Origin: Lactiplantibacillus daoliensis
Lineage (GTDB): Bacteria; Bacillota; Bacilli; Lactobacillales; Lactobacillaceae
Reading direction: 5' to 3'
NCBI RefSeq assembly: GCF_005405005.1
Contig: NZ_BJDH01000010.1
Coordinates: forward strand, 62,001 to 126,000
DNA length: 64,000 bases
The notes beneath the pieces are model-generated. The model was not told where the DNA came from and ran no database searches. It saw only the letters and a program-made list of their open reading frames with translations. Made by a program: the position numbers and the translations under genes. This document shows, in pieces, positions 15,341-25,066 of this stretch. The number at the start of each line of letters is the position of its first letter. The stretch's first letter is position 1.

Positions 15341-16996
15341 ATGAAATGGAAAACACTTTCTACTGCCGTAGTGGTCACCGCCGCGGCTGGCTTTTTGCTC
15401 ACTGGTTGCGGGAACCAATCAAAATCTTCTTCCGGCGCTAACAGCGGTAATTTAGCCAAAACACAGGTTTTAAACTGGTCTGAAAATGGCCAAGATCTTT
15501 CAACCTTGGATCCATCGCTGGCCGTTGATGTCATCAGTGGGACGATGATCAATAACTCACAGGAAGGCCTTTATCGCCTGGGCAACAACAGTAAAGTCAC
15601 CCCAGGGATTGCGACCGCCACTAAGGTTTCAAAAGACAAAAAGACCTACACCTTCACGCTACGTAAGAATGCTAAATGGAGTAATGGTGACAAAGTTACC
15701 GCTAAAGACTTCGTATACGGCTGGCGGCGTACCGTTAATCCAAAGACAGCTTCGCAATACGCCTACCTCTACTCTGGCATCAAGAACGCCGATAAAATCA
15801 CTAACGGTAAAGCTAAAGCTTCTACATTAGGGATTAAAGCAGATGGTAATTATAAGCTGACCGTTACTTTGGAAAAGCCAATCCAATATTTCAAACTATT
15901 AATGGGCTTCGTCGTCTTCTTCCCACAAAACCAACATGCAGTTGACAAATACGGTAAGGATTATGGGACTAGTTCCAGCAAGATGGTCTACAACGGCCCA
16001 TTCAAGATGACCGGCTGGCAAGGCACTAACTCAACTTGGACCTTGGTTAAAAATGATCAATATTGGGACAAGAAGAGCGTGCATTTAACCAAGATCAAAG
16101 ATCAAGTCGTCAAATCAACGACAACCGGCTTTAACCTATTCCAGAGTGGCAAACTTGATATGGCCACGTTATCTGGCCAACAAGTTAAGAATGAAAAGAA
16201 TAACAAGAAGCTCGTCATCCGTAAATCTTCACGCTTGAACTACTTGGAATTCAACCAAAAGAAAGTTAAGGAACTAAGCAATAAGAAACTTCGTCAAGCG
16301 ATGTCCTTAACCTTGAATCGGAAGCAACTAGTTAACAATGTTTTAGGCGATGGTTCAGTCACACCACAAGGCTTTGTGACGGCTGGTCTCGCTAAAGATC
16401 CAACCACTGGGAAAGACTTTGCAACTGAAAATAAAGTTGCCAGTTCAGTTGACTACAATCCAACCCAAGCGAAAAAGCTTTGGAAGGAAGGTTTAGCAGA
16501 AGTTGGTAAGAAGAAATTAACTTTGACATTAACGCATGATGACACTGACCAAATGAAAGCTCTCTCCGAATACCTCCAAGGGCAATTGGAAAAAGAGCTT
16601 CCTGGTTTGACCGTCAAGAGTGTCACGGTTCCTTATAAGACTCGGATCGCACGGGAAGTCGCCGGTAACTTTGAACTTGTCATCTCAGCATGGCAAGCCG
16701 ACTTTGCGGATCCAATCTCCGACCTTGGTATCATGACGTCTACCAACGATTACAACTTCGGTAAATGGACCAACAAGTCTTACGACGAAGCCATCAATAC
16801 CGCTAACAGTACGACTAGTACCAAAGCGCGTTGGGCAGCTTTAGCTAAGGCAGAAAAAGAAATCGGCACAGATCAAGGGGTTGCACCATTATCCCAAAAT
16901 GTCGTTGCCCAAATGGTCAATCCCAAGCTGAAAGGGCTGGTTTACAACACTGCCGGTATCAACTACAACTTTAAGGAAGCCTACATGGCCAAATAG
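15341..16996 (+). CDS. Peptide ABC transporter substrate-binding lipoprotein (OppA-like) 2
   Basis: This 551-residue paralog of the gene before it has signal peptide MKWKTLSTAVVVTAAAGFLL, lipobox LTGC, the same KWSNGDKVTAKDFVYGWRR core and the same end KGLVYNTAGINYNFKEAYM. The frame is open further upstream, but ATG 15341 carries the signal peptide and SD AAAGGGG. Differences concentrate in the middle, where ligand pockets lie (for example VVFFPQNQHAVD versus DVFFPQDQKVVQ), so the two may bind different peptides. Own promoter and terminator. Confidence 0.92.
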   Translation: MKWKTLSTAVVVTAAAGFLLTGCGNQSKSSSGANSGNLAKTQVLNWSENGQDLSTLDPSLAVDVISGTMINNSQEGLYRLGNNSKVTPGIATATKVSKDKKTYTFTLRKNAKWSNGDKVTAKDFVYGWRRTVNPKTASQYAYLYSGIKNADKITNGKAKASTLGIKADGNYKLTVTLEKPIQYFKLLMGFVVFFPQNQHAVDKYGKDYGTSSSKMVYNGPFKMTGWQGTNSTWTLVKNDQYWDKKSVHLTKIKDQVVKSTTTGFNLFQSGKLDMATLSGQQVKNEKNNKKLVIRKSSRLNYLEFNQKKVKELSNKKLRQAMSLTLNRKQLVNNVLGDGSVTPQGFVTAGLAKDPTTGKDFATENKVASSVDYNPTQAKKLWKEGLAEVGKKKLTLTLTHDDTDQMKALSEYLQGQLEKELPGLTVKSVTVPYKTRIAREVAGNFELVISAWQADFADPISDLGIMTSTNDYNFGKWTNKSYDEAINTANSTTSTKARWAALAKAEKEIGTDQGVAPLSQNVVAQMVNPKLKGLVYNTAGINYNFKEAYMAK

Positions 16997-17001
16997 TTTC
17001 A

Positions 17002-17036
17002 CAAAAAGCGTTCGGCACTTGCCAAACGCTTTTTCT
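17002..17036 (+). terminator. Terminator after peptide-binding protein 2
   Basis: AAAAAGCGTT-GGC pairs with GCC-AACGCTTTTT around a short loop, ending in a T-run. Confidence 0.88.
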
Positions 17037-17153
17037 GTCCGATGACCCCTTAATCCGCCTGTTTCGGCACTGGGTTTGAACCAGTTTTTAGCTTGTCGTG
17101 CGCCGCTAAGTCTGCTAAAGTTAATGCGATAACCTTTAAGGGGGGTCAGTCAC

Positions 17154-17996
17154 TTGAACATTGAACTATTCATCGCCCGCCGAAAGGCTTTAGGCTTATC
17201 GCAGAAGGCGTTATCAGCGGGGATCTGTACACAAGCAACATTGAGCAAATTCGAGAATAACGGGAAAGCACCTGCAATTCGCATCGTTGCCCAACTCTGC
17301 CAACGATTGCATTTACAACTGGAGGACGTTTTTCCAACAGAACGCGTGGCAGATGCCGCCGTTTTGACCGAAATGGAAAAAATCGAATTCGACTTAATTA
17401 CGAGTGAATACGCGGATGCCGAAAAGCGGTTAGACAAGATTGCTGACGAACCACGCCACGATCAAGAAACAAAGCTGCAATATTGTTTTCTAAAGGGTTA
17501 CGTGGCGGCGCTGAATCAGCAGCCAATCAGCGATGTTTTATTCAACTTTGACCAAATCATTACAGATTTAGATGAACAACACGCCTCAATTTATACCCAG
17601 TTGGCTTACTGCGGTACGGGGATTGCTTATCAAAATAATCATGAACCTGATAAGGCTCAGTATTACTTTGAAAAGGTTCGGCATGCACTCCCAAATCTCT
17701 CATTAGAAACCACCGCTAGTGTTTGGCGCGTGATTAACTTGGCCTACTATACCGGGAGTTTTTACGCCAGTATTGATGAAATTGCCCAAAGTGAAAAGTT
17801 GTTGGCCTATGCGATTGAAATCTGTGCGCGGTTCCACGTAACCTTTTACGTCGCCAAGATTAAATTCCTACAGGCACAGTTGAGTATTGACCCAGCTAAG
17901 ACGACGGAATTATTGAATGACGCTACCGCCTTTGCCCGCATCAACAATAATCGTCAATTAATTAAGAAAATTTCAAATTTTTCAAAATCTCGTTAA
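17154..17996 (+). CDS. RNPP-type (Rgg/PlcR-like) XRE regulator with TPR-like C-terminus
   Basis: This 280-residue regulator has an N-terminal XRE helix-turn-helix at about 4-58 (FIARRKALGLSQKALSAGICTQATLSKFENN) and an all-helical C-terminal region of about 220 residues with repeated helix pairs typical of TPR peptide-binding regulators (Rgg, PlcR, PrgX). The start is TTG 17154; AAGGGGGG lies 7-8 bases before it and no ATG fits. Such proteins bind small peptides imported by Opp. It lies directly after two OppA-like genes and before a small hydrophobic ORF with a strong SD. That these form one signalling unit is inference. Confidence 0.8.
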   Translation: MNIELFIARRKALGLSQKALSAGICTQATLSKFENNGKAPAIRIVAQLCQRLHLQLEDVFPTERVADAAVLTEMEKIEFDLITSEYADAEKRLDKIADEPRHDQETKLQYCFLKGYVAALNQQPISDVLFNFDQIITDLDEQHASIYTQLAYCGTGIAYQNNHEPDKAQYYFEKVRHALPNLSLETTASVWRVINLAYYTGSFYASIDEIAQSEKLLAYAIEICARFHVTFYVAKIKFLQAQLSIDPAKTTELLNDATAFARINNNRQLIKKISNFSKSR

Positions 17997-18086
17997 GGGC
18001 TTGCTTATTAATTGCATCCTAACCAGATATCGCCTAAGCTATAGGTATCAAGTGGAAGTGGTTTAGACGGTAAGGAGGTCCTGCCC

Positions 18087-18246
18087 ATGTTATTAGCAGG
18101 TTTATTAGCGGCAGCTGGGTTAGCTGCAGTTGCTGGCGTCGTCGCTGGCAATCGCGTTCCAGCAGCACAACCAGTCAGAATACGACACGATGAACGCTCA
18201 GGCCAAAATCGTCGATAACTTTAAATCAGCCATTAAACACAAATAG
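18087..18246 (+). pseudogene. Small hydrophobic protein gene, apparently frameshifted
   Basis: SD TAAGGAGG lies 8 bases before ATG 18087. This frame gives 43 residues (MLLAGLLAAAGLAAVAGVVAGN, then RVPAAQPVRIRHDERSGQNRR) and stops at 18218. A second frame, entered near 18165-18170, reads QSEYDTMNAQAKIVDNFKSA then IKHK and stops at 18246, just at a terminator. The second frame looks far more protein-like after the Gly/Ala-rich helix, so I infer a single-base indel in a gene of about 53 codons. The alternative is that the 43-residue form is real, for example a secreted peptide for the adjacent RNPP regulator. Confidence 0.5.
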
Positions 18247-18288
18247 CTCGTTAGGATTGCAATAAACAATCCTAACGAGCTATTTTTA
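18244..18288. terminator. Terminator after the small ORF; also serves the adhesin
   Basis: AGCTCGTTAGGATTG pairs perfectly with CAATCCTAACGAGCT around a 7-base loop, followed by ATTTTTAG. It lies between the converging small ORF and adhesin gene. Confidence 0.88.
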
Positions 18289-18307
18289 GTCTGACTTTAA
18301 ACCTGAA

Positions 18308-21300
18308 CTAAGCGCGTTTGCGCCGAGTTTCAAACCAGCCAGCTAACATGAACATTAACCAACCAATTGCCATTAACCAAACTGATTCAGATTCATCAGT
18401 TTGTGGCAAGGTTTGAGCAGTTTTGTGAGTCGTCGCTTTAGACGCCACAACTGTCTTCGCCACCGTTGGCGTGACTGGAACAGTCACTGCCGTCGGTTCA
18501 TCAACTGGCTTCACTGGAAGAACTGGTGTCGTTGGTGACGGCATCACTTGATCCGGTTGTGCCGGTTGACTTGGTGTTGTTGGTTTCGTTGGTACTTCTG
18601 GTTCAGTCGGATTCTCAGGTTCTTCCGGCGTCGTCGGGATACCGTGTCCGCTACTGTAACGGTAGCAGTCGTGTCCCCGAGCAATAAAGTAACCGGTTGA
18701 GCTTTTGTCGCCAATTGATAACCAGTTGGCGCAACTGTTTCAACTAAGGAATACGTACCCATGGCTAAATCATTAAAAATGAGTTGACCATTGGCATCCG
18801 TCGTCCCAGTTGCCACCACGTTACCCGTTGCATCCTTCAAATCGAAAGTCGCACCGGCTAACGTTGCGCCAGTCGCACTGTCTACCTTGGTAATCGTTAA
18901 TTGACCTTTAATTGCGTCATCCGCAACTGTCTGTACTTGGTCAGTATTATCCGCAGAAATCACAACTTGTAGTGACTTCGTGTTAAGTCGATAACCAGTA
19001 GGAGCAGTTACTTCTACTAAGTCGTACGTACCCAAGGCTAAATCATTAAAAATGAGTTGACCATTGGCATCCGTTACCGCCGTTTGAACGACTTGCTTAG
19101 TCGTTGCATCACGCAATTCAAACGTCGCACCAGCTAACTTAGCATTTGTCGTGCCATCAACTTTAGTCACCGTGAGGCTACCTTTAATTTCAGCATCCTT
19201 AACTGCTACTGTTAGATAGTTAGTTTGACTATCTAAGGTAACTTTAGTAGGTACAGAATTCAAAGTATAACCTGCAGGTGCGTTCGTTTCTTGGATCTGA
19301 TATGTGCCTTGTGCTAAACCGGCAAACACAGCTTGACCATTTTCGTCGGTTGTTTGTGTTTGTGTAAACCCGCTACCATCAGTAGCCGTCAACGTAAAGG
19401 TTGCACCAGCTAATAACTTATTACCACTCTCATCAGTCTTAGTGACTGTAATCGTCCGATAAGTATTCGTCAGCGTAACCATATTGCCGTCTTTAACTTG
19501 ACTGATTGCATAATCAGCCAAAGCAGCTTTCTGATCATCCACTGCAGATTCCTGCACAGTGTAAGCATAAAGCTTACCGTTAGCATCACTAGTTGGCAAA
19601 TTATCGAATGACCCTTGGTAACCATTTTCAGCTGTCAACTTCAACGTTTGGCTAGTTGAGTTATCATTCAGAAACAAGGTCACTGTGACACTAGGCTTTG
19701 TGCCTACTGGCATATTGACCCAAACCTTTTTAACCGCCAAACTAGTCGTTGGAATTGCTGTGTCGGTAACCGGTTCTGAAACACGATAGGTATTAACCCC
19801 ATCCACAGTCGTCGCAGCGTGAGGATCAATCACAATTACATGAGCCGTTTTGTCCAACAAATAGCCGTTAGGAGCGGCTGTTTCAACAAGCTGATACGTT
19901 CCGGCCGCCAAATTTGAAATCGTCAATTGACCATTCTTATCGGTTTTTAAACCAGACTGCAGTACTAAGCCATCTGTTGTTTGTAATTCATAAACAGCAT
20001 CCGGCACTGCAACCCCCGTATCTTTATCAGTTTTAGTGACAAAGAGCGTATAGGTGTGCCAATCGGCCGACGCAACGGCACCAGAAGCTAAGAATGGACT
20101 GGAACTAGCTTTATTCGTGTCATCAGGCGTATTCCCGCTGTTGCCGCTATCACCGCCACCCGGAGTCGTGGTTCCACCATCACCAGGATCAGTTGTACTA
20201 GGTAACTTGTAATTCGCAGTCGCACTATTCGTGTAGATTTGATCAGGTGCTTCAGTTGCAACTGAGTAATAGATGTTAATGGCAGTCGAGATATCACCTA
20301 ACTCAATGGTCATCTGATTACCAACCACTGATATCGATACGGCCTTAGGCGACACGCCTTTAGCAGGTGTGAAAACACCCGTTTCAAGATCGTATTTGCC
20401 AAGATTACCAGAGACACCAGGATCAGAACGTACAAAACTGCCATCAACATAAGAGCCACTTACAAAGCTGCCATTAATATAAGCGCCGCTTTCAAAAGTG
20501 ATCTCACTATTATGCTTTTGATATTGACCTAATTGATCAACAACCTCGACACTATTCCAATCCTCGCTACCTAGATTGACAACGATTTGCCATTCGATCG
20601 ACTTACCATCTGACAACCACCAACCAACTTTGTTGATTTTGGCCTTGTCATCACCAATATTGGTATCCGTCCCAGTGACATGGAACATCAAAGTTCCTTG
20701 TCGACTAGACACATTGTTTAACTCGAAATAATTATTAAAAGTCAACGTCCCGGTTTGGGTACCCGCCTTGGCTGAGAAGGTTCCAATCGACTGATTCGCA
20801 GCATTAGCTATATTGACTGCGGTGGTATTAGCAGTGAACAGAACATTCTTTGGTAAGTTTATCGTCATAGTATCACCAGCTTTGACTGGTACACCATCCT
20901 TGATTGACCACTGAATGGTCGCAATGTAGCCCGCATAAAGGCTGAGCACATCGTCGGCACTATAGACTTTACCAGTACTATCTGTCACCACAGCATCACT
21001 TACTGAAACGTCATCAGCGGCTAACTTAGCTTGGGCAGCCAAAGCTGTAAATTCACTGAGACTCAGTTTCATTAAACTGGCTTTGGGCAAGATGTGACGA
21101 TCCGACCCATTTTGACTAGTCGTCTTAGGGGTATATTGCTGCGTCACAGTCTGTTGCTTGCTCGTTTCAGCATTATCAGATTTAGCAGCAGCTTTCACGT
21201 TGACTGGATCACTTTTACTAGCCTGAGATTCAGAACTGCTGCTGGCAGAACTCTCTTGATCCGTCGTATCGGATGAAGTTGAGTTTGAGCTGGCAGTACT

Positions 21301-21582
21301 GCTACTCTGACTAGCCGAAGATGCTGTTGAGAAACTATTAGAATTAGCACTACTTTCTGAGTTAACACTGGTCGAAGTATGATTATCTAAAACAACTTCC
21401 TTGGCCGGCTTCACTGATTTCTCGCTTGAAGCTGCGGCTGCATCAACAGTTGATTCAGCAACAGTGTTAGCTGTTGAATCTGCTTTAGCGGCAGTGGCGG
21501 TGGTTGCCAACAAAGTCAGTAACGTTGCCGTCCCCGCTAAAAAGGCTTTAAAGCGTTTATTTGTCTTATTTAATTTCATCAT
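18308..21582 (-). pseudogene. Cna-type LPQTDE surface adhesin, frameshifted before the wall anchor
   Basis: The main frame (18544-21582) codes a signal peptide to about residue 34, a Ser-rich stretch (about 40-160), a collagen-binding-like A region (about 175-470, ending before a Pro/Gly/Thr linker), four SpaA-type prealbumin repeats (VTKTD…VETAAPNGY type, with Lys and Glu placed for isopeptide bonds) and one Cna-B repeat (VKKVWVN…ALADYAI). At about 18641-18646 the frame turns into Arg-rich nonsense and stops. The next frame continues GIPTTPEEPENPTEPEVPTK and leads into 18308-18547, with Pro-rich spacer, LPQTDE, membrane helix and RRKRA tail. One base seems missing. The product would be secreted, not anchored. 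An assembly error is possible. Met2 (21579) has better SD spacing. Confidence 0.85.
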
Positions 21583-21647
21583 TTTCCCTCCCTTCTATAA
21601 TGAGATTGAAGGTTAAGGTCAATCAGAGATTAACCTAACCAATTAAT

Positions 21648-21677
21648 TATAAGCCCATTTGTACGAACATAACAATG
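21648..21677 (-). promoter_or_regulatory. Putative promoter of the adhesin gene
   Basis: Minus-strand -10 TATAAT (21648-21653) with TTGTTA 18 bases upstream as -35. It lies about 65 bases before the start codon. Confidence 0.4.
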
Positions 21678-21810
21678 ATTGGAACAGAATATTATCAATC
21701 CGATTAACTGTTGCTAGATAACTGTAATTTTAAGGGCCATAGGGCAACTAGCCCCCACTTCACTGCAACGTCCCTAGATTAGTTTCTTGGCATCACTAAT
21801 GATTAAACAT

Positions 21811-22371
21811 CTAAAGGTTGAAGGGCTCAAAAAGCGTCACAAACGTCGCAGTACCAGTAACCATTACGTCTAAAGTAGGACTCACCCAAATTTAGCGCTC
21901 CGTCAGCCAAAACCGGTGTGCTGTGGGGGACGGCACCAGCCAGAGTACGGTCTGTCGCCTCACTTCAAAGCCGGAAAACCACGTCTTTGAAGTGCCCCGC
22001 AAGATTAGTCAGCTAAAAACGCCGACTAATCTTGCCGACACTGAACACCGATTCTGACTGACTCCGCTAAGCGTAATTAACGGATTATCAAAAAATAACT
22101 ACTGACTTAGCTGGAGGTTGTTGCTGATAGCATCGGACGTGCAGGTGGCGTTTGACCGGCGTTTCTTGCCGGCCTTACACCACGGACGGTCCGGTAGATT
22201 TGTGATTTTAGCAAAGCTTCCGGGCGAGGTTCAAGACGCTTCTAAGGCTTGAACCGGTCCCTCGTCCGCATGTTATCAGTAACAACCGGAAGCGGCAGTA
22301 TTTAACTATTTCCCATAGCCTGAATATTGCTATGGTGGAACAGGACAAGAATCTTCAACTTGCAATCTTTA
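21811..22371 (+). repeat. Structured repeat element, copy B (intact, about 560 bp)
   Basis: Left end CTAAAGGTTG (21811-21820), right end TTGCAATCTTTAA. Same order of blocks as copy A. Hairpin arms 21961-21970 and 21985-21994 (CACTTCAAAG/CTTTGAAGTG) differ from copies A and C on both sides and still pair. Arms 22228-22235 and 22248-22255 read GGTTCAAG/CTTGAACC. It fills most of the 950-base gap between the adhesin and the MFS gene. Confidence 0.85.
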
Positions 22372-22440
22372 ATTAGACATTTTTAAATGGCTGCTAAACG
22401 CCGCAAAACAGCCGTTTAATTTAGGAATCTTTTCCGTTCT

Positions 22441-22535
22441 TTAGTCAAACCACTGAAACTAGTATAATTGACTGATAACTTGACACTTGATCACGGCAGA
22501 ATTAGATCAAGTGTCTCAAAACTACTATAACTAGT
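22441..22535 (+). promoter_or_regulatory. MFS gene promoter with inverted-repeat operator or hairpin
   Basis: -10 TATAAT (22463-22468) with a weak -35 TTAGTC 16 bases before. Downstream lies a perfect 11-bp inverted repeat, GACACTTGATC (22482-22492) with GATCAAGTGTC (22505-22515). ACTAGT flanks it on both sides (22458-22463, 22530-22535). It looks like an operator or a 5'-leader hairpin. Confidence 0.5.
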
Positions 22536-22550
22536 CAGGAGATGACCGTT

Positions 22551-23738
22551 GTGTCTAAATACCGCTGGCAAGCCAGTGTCTTAGTGCTTGTTTCATTTAT
22601 GTTGGGATGTAATGAATTTATGGTCGTTGGGGTTATCTCAGACATTGCTAAATCACTGCAAGTAACGGTCGCTACCGCAGGCTATTTAGTAACCATTTTT
22701 GCCATTGTTTACGCCATCAGCACACCAATTGTGACCCTGTTTGCGAATCGTTTTGACCGCTTCCACGCCTTGATGGTTCTGATGGTCATCTTTCTAATTG
22801 GTAATACAGCGAGTGGTTTTGCCACCAGCTATGGTTGGTTCCTGGCTTCACGGTTAGTGACTGCTGCCGTTGCAGGCACGATTGAATCGTTGATTACGCT
22901 ATTTGCCTACGATCTGGCTCCCCGTCACAAACGCGCTAGTTTGATTTCTTGGATAGCTGCTGGATTTAGTATTGCTTCAGTCATTGGTTTGCCTATTGGC
23001 ACGGCAATTAGTACTGCGACTAGCTGGCATATGGCCTTTCATCTGATTTCAGTTCTCAGCCTGTTGACCTGCTTAGCGCTAATAATCATGCTACCACGTC
23101 ATCTTGCTAAAGCGACCGGTAAAAGCAGTCTAAAAGGTCAGCTCGTGTTGCTTACTGATCAACGAATCATCTTGGGTACATTGCTCATTCTCTTCTCGGC
23201 AGCCGCCTTATACGCCTATTACACCTATATTCGGCCGTTATTAACGACAGGCCTGGGCTTCAGTACCACGATGCTAAATTGGTTACTTTTGGCACTAGGG
23301 ATTATGAACATTCTAGGCAATCGTCTTTCAGGTTTTGTCGCTGAACGTCATGGTTTAAGGACCTTACCACGTTTCTATCTCATTGATATCGTGCTCTTAT
23401 TGAGCCTCCCATTAGCAATGACAACGCCCTTGGTTGCTTTGAATATTTTGTTAGTCTTAGGATTAATTATCACCGTCTTAAATGCCCCAATTCAAATTCA
23501 TTTTCTAGGCGTGGCTGAAGCCGATTATCCGCAAGCAACGTTGTTGGCATCATCACTCAACGCCATCTTTTTCAATATTGGTATCTCAATTGGTTCAGCG
23601 ACGGCCGCGACTGTAATGGCCCACGGTGGCTTGTCACATTTAGGCTACGGCGCCGCCGTATTTTCTAGCTTAGCCTTAATCACCGTTATCGTTCTCAACC
23701 GGGTCGTCGCGCACGCTAAATGCGAAACAAAACAGTAA
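22551..23738 (+). CDS. Major facilitator superfamily transporter (DHA1/AraJ-like)
   Basis: This 395-residue protein has 12 hydrophobic segments. The first helix carries LGCNEFMVVGVISDIA, the form seen in DHA1 sugar-efflux and chloramphenicol-type exporters. Motif A is degenerate (FANRFDRFHALMVLM), and helix 5 has a Gly-rich SIASVIGLPIGTAI. I start at GTG 22551, with AGGAG 9 bases upstream; the ATG at 22542 touches the SD. It is a proton-driven exporter of unknown substrate, alone behind a promoter with a large inverted repeat, which suggests substrate-controlled expression. Confidence 0.85.
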   Translation: MSKYRWQASVLVLVSFMLGCNEFMVVGVISDIAKSLQVTVATAGYLVTIFAIVYAISTPIVTLFANRFDRFHALMVLMVIFLIGNTASGFATSYGWFLASRLVTAAVAGTIESLITLFAYDLAPRHKRASLISWIAAGFSIASVIGLPIGTAISTATSWHMAFHLISVLSLLTCLALIIMLPRHLAKATGKSSLKGQLVLLTDQRIILGTLLILFSAAALYAYYTYIRPLLTTGLGFSTTMLNWLLLALGIMNILGNRLSGFVAERHGLRTLPRFYLIDIVLLLSLPLAMTTPLVALNILLVLGLIITVLNAPIQIHFLGVAEADYPQATLLASSLNAIFFNIGISIGSATAATVMAHGGLSHLGYGAAVFSSLALITVIVLNRVVAHAKCETKQ

Positions 23739-23863
23739 CGAGTTGCTGAAAATGGCATTTTCCTAAATTTCAGTCAAATGGATTGACTTGCAAACGCTGT
23801 CGCCTTTATAATTTTGCCCAATTGGTATGTAAGTTAGTTCCCATAACTGAGAGGAAAATTGAT

Positions 23864-24082
23864 TTGGATCAAAAACTTATTCTAGTCAACGGCCGGCTCG
23901 TGTTCGCTTTAATCAGTGTCATCGGTGCCGCCTTGATCACGTTGCACGATAATCCGGCCACCGTTTATTCGACACTCCGCTTGTATTTAACAGGGATGGT
24001 CATTTTAGGAATTGGACTCGATATTTTCGGACGACTCAAATTACAATCACTAGCGACTGATGATGACGATGATCAAGACTAA
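23864..24082 (+). CDS. Small membrane protein with acidic tail
   Basis: This 72-residue protein, with start TTG 23864 and GAGAGG 9 bases before, has two hydrophobic helices (LVFALISVIGAALITL and LYLTGMVILGIGLDIFG) and a C-terminal run of Asp (ATDDDDDQD). No family recognised. The frame is open upstream to 23783, but that part has no SD and poor protein character. Terminator follows. Confidence 0.55.
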   Translation: MDQKLILVNGRLVFALISVIGAALITLHDNPATVYSTLRLYLTGMVILGIGLDIFGRLKLQSLATDDDDDQD

Positions 24083-24092
24083 TAACCGGATC

Positions 24093-24124
24093 CAAAGTGT
24101 GAGCCAATGACTCGCACTTTTTTA
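24093..24124 (+). terminator. Terminator after the acidic-tail membrane protein
   Basis: AAAGTGTGAG pairs with CTCGCACTTT (one mismatch) around a 7-base loop, followed by T-run. Confidence 0.8.
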
Positions 24125-25066
24125 TTATCATCATTAACTATTATAAAAATTTATGTTCACTTAACAAACATGCCGTTATTTTGCAATTTGTAGGCATTTT
24201 TATTGTTTAGGTATTATAATAAGTTATGTTCAATTAAATAATCGTTACAATTTCAACGGACTCTTGCTCACAACTTGTCTCAAAGGAAGGTTACCGATTA
24301 TTTTCTCTTGACGAATTGTCACACCCCTTTAACCGATAAGCTGGCGTTATGTTTATGCTAATAAACCTTCTAATCTCTGTTATACTAGAGCCAAGCGATT
24401 AGAAACACTCATTAGACTCATTTATAGTTTCAAGGGGTCAACTTTAATCCGAGCTATCCGTTATAAAGTACGCTAAAATAGGTGTAAGCATACTCCTAGA
24501 TAGGGTCTCAACATATCCTTTCAATTATCACCTGATATATGACAGGGCGTTAATCGATTAAAAATAGTTATACCGTTTTTTTATCGATTAACATTTTCAT
24601 CTATGGACAGCTTATAAATTTTTAACAGTCGATAAATTTTAATTATCACTTTAACCCATTAACCTTTATGTCAATCGTCAAATATTATTCACAATTAATT
24701 ACTATTTAGGTTAAGAATATTTGTTAAAGTGACAGATACTAGGCTTATTGGGACAAAAAAAGTTATTTAAATTGTAATACCCCTTTAACCGATAACTAAA
24801 ATGGATAACAGTATTTATATAAATCCTGTTATAACAACGTTTAACATAATTCGATTTAAATGAACATTAGCGTTGCTTATCAATTTAAGGCGTCAACCAT
24901 TTTACAGATTATTCGACAACGGTTACAACAACACACTTATTTATTTTGGCAGTGGTATGATTAATCGGTAACTAATCCGAAGATTGATAAACGCCCAATC
25001 AAAATCCAAGTTCACTTGGTTAAATACCCATTAACATTAATATTTTTTATGGAGGCTGCATTTTTC
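24125..25066. other. AT-rich intergenic region with direct and inverted repeats
   Basis: 940 bases without a convincing gene, clearly more AT-rich than the neighbours. It holds ACCCCTTTAACCGATAA twice (24323-24339 and 24779-24795; the match extends to 26 bases with two differences) and an inverted repeat GTTAATCGAT/ATCGATTAAC (24549-24558, 24583-24592). It lies before the LysR gene and may hold its operators, or be the scar of a lost gene. Confidence 0.6.

Noticed and set aside
18630-18660. Programmed frameshift or phase-variable tract in the adhesin
   Set aside because: No slippery heptamer and no homopolymer at the point where the frame changes.
21811-22371. Insertion sequence with transposase
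   Set aside because: No transposase frame in any copy; only a non-autonomous element can be claimed.
24549-24592. Replication origin in the AT-rich block
   Set aside because: No DnaA-box cluster or replication gene is near; inverted repeats alone do not support it.
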